A DNA stretch of 64,000 nt from Zea mays (Eukaryota; Streptophyta; Magnoliopsida; Poales; Poaceae), in the NCBI RefSeq assembly GCF_902167145.1, contig NC_050100.1:188101439-188165438 (forward strand). The letters run 5' to 3'. The number at the start of each line of letters is the position of its first letter. The stretch's first letter is position 1. The notes below the pieces were generated by a model. The model saw only the letters and a program-made list of their open reading frames with translations, made no database searches and was not told where the DNA came from. Position numbers and translations under genes: made by a program. Positions 55,103 to 64,000 of the stretch are shown one piece after another.

Positions 55103-56141
55103 GGAGATGGAGGGATACTTGACCGTCTCCTCAACGACGTCACCGGTTCCTCAACGACCTTCAAATCGTATAAATAAAATACAAAATATCAAAATCAAGA
55201 GCACAAAGGTAGTAGATCTAGGAAAATAGAACTTCACCTGAGTGGCCGGAGCACCGGAGTCGTCGACGAGGGGCAACCAGAGGAGCAGAGCTGATGTTGC
55301 TTGAGGTCAAGGAGGATTGGACGAGTGTAGGCAGAGCAGATTAGAACAAAGAAGCGAGACGGAGAGCCGGAGAGGCACGCACAGTCGCACAGAATCAGGG
55401 AGGCACAAACCCTAAACCCTAAGCGAAGAAGCGAGACGGAGAAGGCGAGAGGAAACAAGAGATCTAAGAACAAATCGGAAGAGCAAGAGCACCGAAAAGT
55501 CACCGACGACCACCACTCACCAGTTTAGGTTTAGGGTTAGGAGAAGCCGAGAAGTAGTCGAACTTACAGACAGGGGGCAGGGGCTATGTCGGCTCACCGG
55601 AGCAAGAGGAACACGACAGTCGACGGCCGACGAGCGCAAAGCACGGATCCACGGAGCCACTCCACGAAGGAGATCCAGAGAGGGCGAGTCCGCGAGTGTG
55701 ACGGAGACGGAGAGGGCGAGGTCGCGAGGGCGAGAGAGGAGACGAAAATGTGGAAGACTGGAATGTGTGCGCGTGCGGGCGGTGCGGCGGACGGGGGAGT
55801 CGGGGAGGGATATTTTGATGTGAGCCGGGCTTGGAACGGGCCGTAAGTTTAAACGGGCCGTGCTCGGGCTCCGCCCGACGTGCCCCGACTCAGGCCCAAC
55901 CACGGCCCGGGTGTCGTGCCGGGCCGGCCCGAGCCCGTCGCCTTCCGTGCCGTGCCGGGTACGGGTCGGGCCTAACCCGTGCCGTGCTTCGGGCTACCCG
56001 TTAGGCCCGACCCGTTTGGACATGTATAATGGCAGCTTAGCCGCGGCAGGAGGAACGCGGTCAAACACGGCTAAGACAACCACTCTGGTCCCTTTTTCTC
56101 GTAGCATGGTATCACACTATCACTATGCTGAAACATGTATT

Positions 56142-59100
56142 TTATTTCTTTTCTTTCGCTCCTTCATATGCCATCTGGGTTGCATGCAGTTTGTTGGCTA
56201 CTTCTTTTATGCTGACCCTTTCACTTGGTGACGGGTGCGTGCATGAAAGAGCTACTTGTAGCAGGCACAGTAAACACTGGTAAGCTGCATTTTCTGGTTC
56301 CACCTTATCTCGGGAAAACTCCTTGCACTCCTCGCTGAGACGAGGATCGACGACGCGGGATATCTGATGCGGAAAGTTGCTGCTCACAAAGTTGACGATA
56401 TCCAGCCCATCTTTGAAGGTAGGGTCTGTTGGTCGCTTGCCTGTCACCATCTCCAAAACAACTACACCAAAGCTGTAAACATCTCCAGAGGTAGACGCCA
56501 GGCGGACACCTCCCGCGTACTCTGTAGAGTAGGTTCACAACATATACAAGAATTTATAGTTTACTAGTTGTTTCTCGTAGAAAATGAAGGAAAATGTAAG
56601 TTTCCATGACGAAAGAATGTTAAACGGAAGCTATAGAAACATACCTGGAGCGATGTATCCTATAGTCCCTCTCACACCGACGGAACTAGTTGGGTCGTCT
56701 ACCGCCGGCGGCGGTGCTGACTTGGAGTCAGCGTAAAACCTCGCGATGCCGAAATCTCCCAGAAGGGCGTTGAGGTCGTCGTCCAGGAGGATGTTGCTGG
56801 GCTTCAGGTCGCAATGAACAGTCGGCCTCCCGCACTCGTGGTGCAAATAGTCCAGCACATCGGCTACGTTGACGATGACGTTCACTCTCTGAGAGAAGCC
56901 TAGACGCTTCGGAGCTTTCCCGCCCCCCGCCGGCGGCGCCGCTCTAGGGTGCAACCACGTGTCCAGGCTCCCGTTAGGCATGAACTCGTAGAGCAAGGCC
57001 TTGAACATGCCGCCCCTGTTGTCGACCGCCGAGCACGCGGTTCTGATGGGCAGAAGGTTGCGATGCTGGATGCTCCTCAGCGCTTCGCACTCGGCCAAGA
57101 AGCTCCTCTCCGCGCCTGGCATCTCGAGGTCGAAGACCTTCACCGCCATCTCCTCCTCCATTCCGTGCTCCTTTAACCTGCATCTGTACACTGACCCGTA
57201 GCTTCCTCTGCCGACCAGGTTAGACTCCGAGAAGTCCTTCGTTGCTTGGGCGAGATCTTGGTAGGTGACCTTAGGGAACTGCTTGCCAAACGAAGGGAAC
57301 GGCAAATGTTGCCGTCGTCGTCTCCTGGTCGTCTTCTCAATGAGCAAGAAGTATATCAGCAATGCAAGCGACATGAAGCCAAATACTGGGATCAAAACTT
57401 CTATCAGATAGTACTGTGTTTCCGCCCTCTTATTAGATCTAGTTCGGCACGAAGGCATATGGAGGGTCGTTGCTCCTCCGCACAGTCCCCGGTTGCCTTG
57501 GAGTGAAACAGCCGTGGCGTTTGCGAACACTCCGTCTCTCGGAACTTCTCCGGTGAAGTCATTGTAAGAGATATCTAGGCGTGTCAGGTACTGTAGGCCA
57601 GTGAGAGCTGCTGACGGGATGGGACCTGACAAATTGTTGTGCGAAAGATTCAGAGTGCTCAAGCTCTTCAAGTTGCCGAACGATACTGGGACGTTGCCCG
57701 TGAGGAGGTTCCTGTCCATCTCGACTGTCTGTAGCATTTGACACTGGCCTATGCTGTCAGGGATATCCCCTGTGAACGCGTTAGAGGAGAGAGATAGCTC
57801 AGTTAACTCCTGAAGCCTGCTAAAATCAAGCGGTATGGAGCCTTCCAAACTGTTGTAGGACAAAACACACGTCCTCATTCTTGGTGAAGTGAGGGCCTCG
57901 CCAGGTACGCTGCCTCGGAGATTATTATAGCTCAGATCCAGATACGCGAGCTGCTGAAGGTTACCGAAGCTCGCTGGTACGGAGCCCTGGAACCCGTTGT
58001 TCGCTAGCTTGAGCGCCAAGAGCTGTGTAAGGTTCCCAGCAGAAGGTGGGATGGGCCCAGTAAAACCGTTGCTCTCAAGATCTACGTACTGCAGGTTCTC
58101 CAGGTTTCCGAGCCATCCTCCAAGTACACCAGTAAACCTGTTGTGGCTTAGCCCAAGCGTCGTTAGGTTCCGCAGCTTGCCTATGCCTGGAGGGACTGTT
58201 CCTGACATGTTGTTGAAGCCCATACGCAGGACTTGAAGACCTGGGGCCAGGTTACCGATCGAATCTGGTAGCTCTCCCTGTAGATTATTGTTATCTAGTG
58301 AGAGTGAGTTCAGAAGGGCACAGTTTCCCAGGGCGGCCAAGAACCCCCAGCTCTGGTCGTCTCCCCGTGTTTCGAGGGCGTTTTCCTCGAGGTTGAGAGT
58401 TGAGAGCTTGGAGAGGTTGCCCAGAGAAGCTGGGATCGGGCCAGAGAAGCGGTTGGCTGAGATGTGTATAGATTGTAGCTCTGAAGCTCTGCCAATGGAC
58501 GATGGTATCTGACCTTGGAGCTGGTTCCCGTTTAAGAAGAGAGATTGGAGGCTGACGAGCCAGTCCCCCATGTCAGACGGAAGGGTGTCGACCAGCATAT
58601 TTGAACCCAAGTCCAGCGTTTGAAGAGACGACAGATTAAAAAGGGTCGATGGGATGCTACCTGACAGCAAATTGTTGTTTAGTTCCAGCACAGACATAGC
58701 TGACAGCTCCCCTACACCGTCCGGAATGCTCCCCGTCAGCTGATTTCCACCAAGGTACAGCACGTCCAGTCTGCTGGCGTTTCCGATCGACGGCGGGATG
58801 GTCCCGGTAAGGTTGTTCCCGGACAGGTCGAAATTCACTAGGTTCGAAAGGTAGCCTATATTTCGAGGAATTGAACCCGTAAGCGCGTTGGAATAGAGCC
58901 ACAACCTTTCCAGGCTGGAGCAGTTTGTGAGTGCATCTGGAACGCTCCCCTCTAACGAGTTGGTGCTCAGATCAAGGACTTGGAGGCCGCGGATACTGTC
59001 GACAGCAGGTATCCGGCCGGAGAACCGGTTGTTGGACAGGTCGAGGACGCGGAGGGCGGTCAGGTTTCCGACGGAGCCGGCGATGGCGCCCGACAGCCCG

Positions 59101-59381
59101 CGGTCCGCGAGGCGGAGCTCCGTCACTCGCCCTGCTCCGTTGTTCTTGGGGTCGTCGGCGCACGTCACGCCCTTCCACTGGCAGAGACTGGTGCTCGCGT
59201 TCCAGCTGCTCAGCGCTCCCCCTGGATCGCTGGCGGCGCGCTTGAACTCGAGCAGCGCGAGCGCGTCCGTTTCCGCGCTGGTGTTGGTGTCCGGGGCTGC
59301 CGAGCAGCGGACGGTATTACAGACACAGCAAAGGAGCAGCGGTAGGAGGAGGGACGTTTGTTTAAGCATGTAGAGGTTCAT
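56142..59381 (-). CDS. LRR receptor-like kinase, subfamily XII (Xa21/EFR-like), two exons
   Basis: Plasma-membrane receptor kinase, about 1,038 residues, the usual length for the family. Exon 1 is 59,381-56,645 and exon 2 is 56,521-56,142. The intron (56,522-56,644) has GT/AG borders, and the join restores GTIGYIAPE-YAGG. It has a signal peptide (KQTSLLLPLLLCCVC), an N-terminal LRR cap (SAETDALALLEFKRAASDP, CQWKGVTC) and about 22 LRRs. A transmembrane helix is at about residues 655-680, followed by RRRRR. The kinase begins at about residue 710: glycine loop GRGSYGSV, catalytic Lys in MAVKVF, catalytic loop HCDLKPSN, DFG. Cys before the catalytic Asp makes it non-RD, as in pattern-recognition receptors. 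ATG 59,381 was chosen for the signal peptide. An in-frame ATG at 59,429 is possible; 59,522 lies in a likely 5' UTR intron. No defect is seen. The ligand is unknown. Confidence 0.92.
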
Positions 59382-59456
59382 GGCCTGTTTACAGAGAGGA
59401 CATAAGGCCTGCGTTAGCGCCCTAAGCATACGTACGGTAGTTACGTACGACGTCCT

Positions 59457-59539
59457 CTGCAAACAATGGAGTCTGGAGGCAACAGGAGAACATGGCTGGT
59501 CCCAAGGTAAAACGCAACGCAACGCAACCTGGAGAGAGA

Positions 59540-59605
<66 letters not shown>

Positions 59606-59611
59606 GATTAC
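59457..59611 (-). other. Possible 5' UTR intron of the receptor kinase gene
   Basis: On the minus strand CTCAG/GTAATC at 59,611 and TTTGCAG/AGG at 59,457 make consistent splice borders for a 155-bp intron that contains the CT repeat. It would exclude the ATG at 59,522 from the mRNA. Confidence 0.45.
59531..59607 (+). repeat. GA microsatellite (CT on the gene strand)
   Basis: About 38 dinucleotide units of GA, with one GGG interruption near 59,541 and a GATA-like step near 59,599. It lies 150-226 bp upstream of the kinase start codon. Confidence 0.95.
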
Positions 59612-59953
59612 CTGAGCTCTACTCGGCCGGAGCCTCAGCAATAACGACGAGAGGAGCCTTGTTCTGGTTGCTCCCTCAGCGCGTGAAGTGTGAGCTGGAT
59701 GCTCCGCTGGCTGAGGCCCCAGGGGACTTATTAAAGACAGCTTCACAGGGGCGTTAACGTCCATCCGCGTATTGGCGCTACCTGCGTAGGTTGACGGCTC
59801 TTGCAGCGAAGCGAAGACCCCGGTTCCGTCAAACTGACCTGTTACCGTCCACCTTTCAGCGTCCATCCCGTCCCGTCGCCCAGCGGCCAGCGCCGTCGTT
59901 GTTGGTTGAGCTGGACAGGATTGTCACGGCGTGTCTGGCCTCGAATGACAGAG

Positions 59954-60185
59954 TACTACTTCCTTCGCTCCAAACTAGATATACTACTACAAGTTTAACT
60001 AAATTTATTAAAAATATATATATTAACAGTATTTATATCTGTAGATAAAAATATCACACAAATATATTCAACGGTCTCTCTAATAAACAAATAATATAGT
60101 GCCATGAATACTAATATTTTTATATATAGTTGATTACAGTTAAAATATGCTTAAATTATGGTAAAACGAACAGTCTTTACTTGGT
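59954..60185. mobile_element. Possible Stowaway-like MITE, worn
   Basis: Begins CTTCCTTCGCTCCAAACTAG, close to the common grass Stowaway start CTCCCTCCGTTCC, and ends near AAAACGAACAGTC. The interior is AT-rich. The inverted ends match only weakly. Confidence 0.35.
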
Positions 60186-60428
60186 GTCAGACAGGGAATC
60201 TTGACCAGGAAACGGATGGAGACATTCTAAAGTGACGTGCGACGCGACCGGACTTGTGTGGTTTCGCTGCTAACAGATATTAGCTCTGCTCGTGGAAAGG
60301 GCGAATTTAGGCTACAGTACACTATTAAAATCCCGTGGCTCCGATGAACCTTTCCCGTTGCTGTTTATCAATTGTCTTAACCTATTTTGTTAGAGGTTGT
60401 TTGGTTTCTTTATTCACATCACACCTCT

Positions 60429-60463
60429 AAATTTTAGAGACTAAATTTTAGTCTCTAAAATTT
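60429..60463. repeat. Palindrome in worn MITE sequence
   Basis: TTTTAGAGACTAAA next to its complement TTTAGTCTCTAAAA, inside a TTTGGTTTC-containing stretch common in grass MITEs. Confidence 0.6.
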
Positions 60464-60813
60464 CTATTTACGAGCTCTCATTTGGTCATGCTGCTTAGCG
60501 GTTTGGAGAAAGTTTAAGACGTCAGAACCAAACACGCAGTCTAATGACTCCAAGTCCCCGACGGAGCTCCGTGGCTAGATTCGGCGCTGGGATATCGTCT
60601 CCAGATCCGATTTGGTTCCTTGTGATGATCGGTCTTCCAAAAAGTTTCGCCTGTGGGCACCATTCCTTCACGGGCTACCATGGAACATGCATAAATTATT
60701 TGCCTGTCCAGTCAGCTTGTATCCGATGTGGACAATAATTGTCCGTACCATCGCTTTTGTGGGCCATGCTTCACACGACGATGAGTATTCTTCGGAACCG
60801 GAGAAATAAGATA

Positions 60814-61034
60814 ACCCTCCGTTCGTTCTAATTTATGATTCGTTTTACTCTAAAAAAATATAATCCTCTTATCCAAAAAAATATCGTTTTACTCTAAATT
60901 TGATATACTTGTCTTATTAAAAATTATAATTATTATTAATTTTTACTGCGACATTATTTAGCATATAAAAACTTTAATCCAGTCAAATTTGATAAAAAAA
61001 AGTTTAAACAAATTATAAATTGCGACAGAGAGCG
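60814..61034. mobile_element. Stowaway-like MITE, 221 bp
   Basis: Flanked by TA on both sides (60,812-60,813 and 61,035-61,036). The ends are partly inverted: AATTTATGATTCGTTT on the left and AAACAAATTATAAATT on the right. AT-rich, noncoding. Confidence 0.5.
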
Positions 61035-61485
61035 TATGCTTTTTTTATTAATTATTGCTAGTCCATGAGACAAAAACAAGAAAGCAAGACGTTTCCTTTT
61101 ACGGATCTGTTTTTACTTGGAAATTTCCGTTCTATTTCACATTTTTTTTATTTAGCCATGCCCAAAGCTTAGACAAACTGTCCACCTAGCGCTTATGTTA
61201 ATTGCATGTTGAATAGAGCAAGGCTAACAATAGATCCTAGTGTTTAGTTATTAGCAAAGTCGTAAGAATCATACCATATAATGACATTCTTTGTCTTTTA
61301 TTTGCTTATGTCTTCATAAGCAACTTTTTTATTGTCACTTTTACTTGGGTCTCTCAAATGTTTTTCACATTCAATTATTGTATATATTCACCACACTGCA
61401 TAGGCTATTGCTCAGCTTATTACTTGCATAAAACTCGACCTACAAGAGCAAGGCAGCCTTCGAGTATTTTTTTAGAATGATATAT

Positions 61486-61657
61486 GGTGCACATGTGCTT
61501 AATTAGAATCATGATTTTTAAAATTAGATCTAACAACACTCGATTCTTTTAAAAACGCAACTCCCATATCTGGTTAATTGGTTTAGTTTGCAGAAAACAC
61601 CTCATATCGTGTATCGTTAGATCTAATTTTAAATGTAAGGATTCTATATGTGCACTG
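61486..61657. mobile_element. Foldback / MITE with arms of about 55 bp
   Basis: Left arm 61,486-61,545 and right arm 61,603-61,657 are imperfect inverted copies. They share GTGCACAT at the outer end and AAAATTAGATCTAAC near the loop. The loop is about 57 bp. No coding capacity. Confidence 0.7.
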
Positions 61658-62461
61658 AATAATCGACACTTTTTTTAACTTCGGTCTAAAATTCGCTATT
61701 ACTGGGAGTCAAACTTGGAAACTATGGAATGCTATTCAGACCAGCTAACCAATATGAGGGATGTATGGGAGTTGTGGACACTTGACTTCTAAGAGGGATG
61801 AATTAGTCAATATATTTCTCTAACTAAGGCCTATAATTTATACTAGTCAAAACGTATAAAATAAATAAACTATCTTATATGTAATTATGATTTTGACTAA
61901 TTAAGTGTTATTAATCTCTACTGCAAATACTTATGTAACTAGATTATGGACCTATCAACTAGCATAACAACTAGAGCTATATATTTGGATCGAGTCTGGT
62001 GGGCTGGTCCGAAGCACGAATAAAAGCACGACCCAAAATAGTTTTGGTCTAGACTGGCCAGGCCTGATGTATCAGGTCATGCTTCGACGAGGTCATAGCC
62101 CACGGGCGAACACAAGCACGATCCATTTATGCAGGCATGAAATAGCCCATCTAAAGATACGAAAAGACATATTTTCATTTGGTCATCCGCTCGCGTGCTC
62201 ATATCCATATCTGTCATATAATTTTACCGGTTGGGTAACCCGTACCCATTAGGAAAGTCTTAAATTCGAATATATCAATCGCTCAAAATGTCAAACAAAC
62301 AAACAAAAATACGTTCAACTTCAAATATAACAAACTATATGATTACATAAATTGATAGTTAAACAAATGATAGCTAGAGAATGATTTTATTTTAGTTGAT
62401 GGGCTTTATTAGACAGTAATAGTGATATAGTGCGGGTATATTTTACCTATGGGTACAAGGG

Positions 62462-64000
62462 TGTCACACCCGGGTTTTAGGGGTCCAAAACTCGGGCGCG
62501 AACATAATCACCAGGTGTGCTGGGACCAAGTCTCACACATATGATGAATCATGGCACAGGATCGAATGTCACATCTTTACTACATAATAGGAATTCGGTA
62601 CAAAATAAATAATTACATTATAAGGAGACAACGGTCCAGCAACCCAAAGTTGACTGGGAGACGGCGACCTAGACCTCTCACGAACACATCGCAGCATCCT
62701 CCATGCGCCTCATCCTGTGGTACCTGTTCTTGACCTGTGGGGGTGTGAGACAACAAGAGTGAGCTCACATACGTTCATCGCTCAATAAGTTGTGGGGAAT
62801 AATGTGCATGAACTCGCCAAAAGTGGGAGCTCACGTGAAGTGTAAGGCTTACCAAAGAGGATGGTTAGAGCTGAGCATTGCTTTTAAAGTTGGTCAAAAT
62901 TTTATTAGCAGTTACTAAGTAAATACCAACCCAATTAAGTAGTAGAACAAAAGTAACATCATCACCTGCGATGCAATGCATATGACAAATTGAATTTAGT
63001 TCCATAAATTAATCATCAGAGAGTCCTGAGCTGCTCATGACCGTGAGCTCGGCTAGTATACCAGTTTTACACTCTGCAGAGGTGGTACCCTTTACCCACA
63101 AGTCATGTTACTCATCTGCCAAGGGATCGCGACTTCCCATACACCTCTACCGAGGAGGCGAGGCAGGGTAACACTACGAGGCCTTTACAAAGTTCCACTA
63201 GCTTCAGAAAACCCGCTACAGTTTATAGGAAGCTCCAATGCAGGGTTCTTGCCTGACCGCCATCGCAGCAAAATCAACCAAGGACCTCCCTACACTGACC
63301 ACTCCCCTACTGTCCTTGCCCCTTTCGGGTAAGGTAGTCCTCCACTAGCTTTCCTAATTAATCAGCCAAGGGTGTCCATAAACCCTTGTGGTGGCACGTG
63401 TTTCTCAAGTTAAGCTCTATGTTCCAATTAACATTTAATGATCTTGTCATGAACATAAATAAAATAACAACATAATTGGAACATAGATATGATAAATGAT
63501 TATCCCAAAACCATGTAAAGCAATAGCAAACTACCCAAGTGCTTCAGGGGTAAACAAGGTAATGAGATAAACAATCTAGGGCAACCTATTGAGTCCCATC
63601 AAAATTAACCTATGCAGATCATTATGATTAATCAGAACATGAGTAGGTAAAAAGAAGTGATCAAGGGCACAACTTGCCTGGGACTTGAGATTCCAGGTAC
63701 CAGGATGATCTTCAGGTGACACGTGTCCTCACTGCTAAACGTAGCAATACAGACAAACATGGTATATACAAAATTAACATCACACCAAACATAAGAATAA
63801 ACTACGTAATAATAATCTACGCGTTGCTACGAGATCGTAGGAACAAGAATCACGAAATTCGGAGTTACGGTTATTAAGTTATGAATTTCCTAAGGTTTTA
63901 TGTATTTGATACGAGATTAATTAAGAGATAAATTTTAATACCATTTTCATGTCAAAACAAAGATACAGGGTAATAAACAACATTATTATAGGATTATAGG
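62462..64000. repeat. Unclassified repeat, possibly an LTR starting TGTCACACCCGG, runs past the window
   Basis: Starts TGTCACACCCGGGTTTTAGG at 62,462, a common LTR-type start. The segment at about 63,020-63,340 (GTGAGCTCGGCTAGTATACC onward, with CTACCGAGGAGGCGAGGC) is one I recall as a frequent repeat in grass genomes. No coding frame of note (the longest is 75 codons). No second copy lies in the window to prove an LTR. Confidence 0.5.

Larger units (their letters stand above)
53139..56028 (-). mobile_element. hAT transposon with intact ends, 2.89 kb
   Basis: Terminal inverted repeats start TATACATGTCCAAA at both ends (14 perfect bases, then partial). They are flanked by the 8-bp duplication ATGGCAGC at 53,131-53,138 and 56,029-56,036. 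Both subterminal regions are GC-rich with many CGTGCCG/CGGCACG motifs. The interior encodes a BED-finger hAT transposase on the minus strand with an internal deletion. It lies 105 bp past the stop of the receptor kinase gene. Confidence 0.93.
59612..62461. other. Intergenic region, AT-rich, no gene seen
   Basis: Holds the upstream region of the receptor kinase gene to about 59,950, then only MITE-like and worn repeat material. The open frames here are short and match nothing I know. Around 61,980-62,160 there are worn AAGCACGA/GGGC-rich bits that recall hAT subterminal sequence, without ends. Confidence 0.6.

Noticed and set aside
59379..59522. Start of the receptor kinase at 59,522
   Set aside because: Adds 47 residues before the signal peptide and lies inside a likely 5' UTR intron.
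59441..59866. 141-codon minus-strand ORF across the GA microsatellite
   Set aside because: Mostly Ser-Leu repeats from the CT run, upstream of the kinase gene; not a gene.
63105..63332. 75-codon ORF in the right-end repeat
   Set aside because: Short, in repetitive sequence, no recognisable motif.

Overview
The window looks like repeat-dense grass chromosome, most likely maize (Zea mays) or a close relative. This is inferred from a Huck-like Tat-lineage Ty3/gypsy element, several Sirevirus-type Ty1/copia elements of the Ji/Opie kind with CCGGAC palindromes in their LTRs, CACTA ends with TTTGCCGAG subterminal repeats, and plant host genes. Nearly everything up to position 56,000 is transposable element or its debris. 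I see no tRNA or rRNA gene, no CRISPR and no prokaryotic feature.

Nest 1 (1-31,117). A decayed L1-type LINE (about 26,423-28,560, minus) is the oldest layer. A Sirevirus remnant, element B (22,260-26,417, plus, pol deleted), lies against or in it. Element A (Sirevirus, minus, from beyond position 1 to 22,259) sits inside the gag of B. A Huck-like gypsy (1,892-15,528, plus, TSD CTTAG) sits inside the pol of A. To the right, element D (28,637-31,117, plus) is a Sirevirus 5' end whose LTR holds a 691-bp hAT relic with an 8-bp TSD.

Nest 2 (31,118-52,265). A cell-wall-type LRR gene (31,375-32,694, minus) and an adjoining CACTA right end are duplicated. Copy 2 (34,635-52,036 when insertions are included) is truncated and carries a Harbinger-like MITE. 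It is split by a Sirevirus solo LTR, E (36,336-51,864, TSD GTTCC). E is split by a gag-only gypsy, F (37,099-51,352). The 5' LTR of F is split by a nearly full-length Sirevirus, C (37,510-46,972, TSD CCAGG).

Right flank (52,266-64,000). A copia 5'-end fragment is followed by a hAT transposon with terminal repeats and TSD (53,139-56,028) that encodes an in-frame internally deleted transposase. The best host gene comes next: a two-exon LRR receptor kinase of the Xa21/EFR class (56,142-59,381, minus) with a non-RD kinase. AT-rich intergenic DNA with MITE-like foldbacks follows, then an unclassified repeat from 62,462 to the window edge.

The host genes that look functional are the receptor kinase and LRR copy 1. 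Element coding capacity is mostly broken. The gag of A is fully open, and the Huck polyprotein is open apart from two stops.
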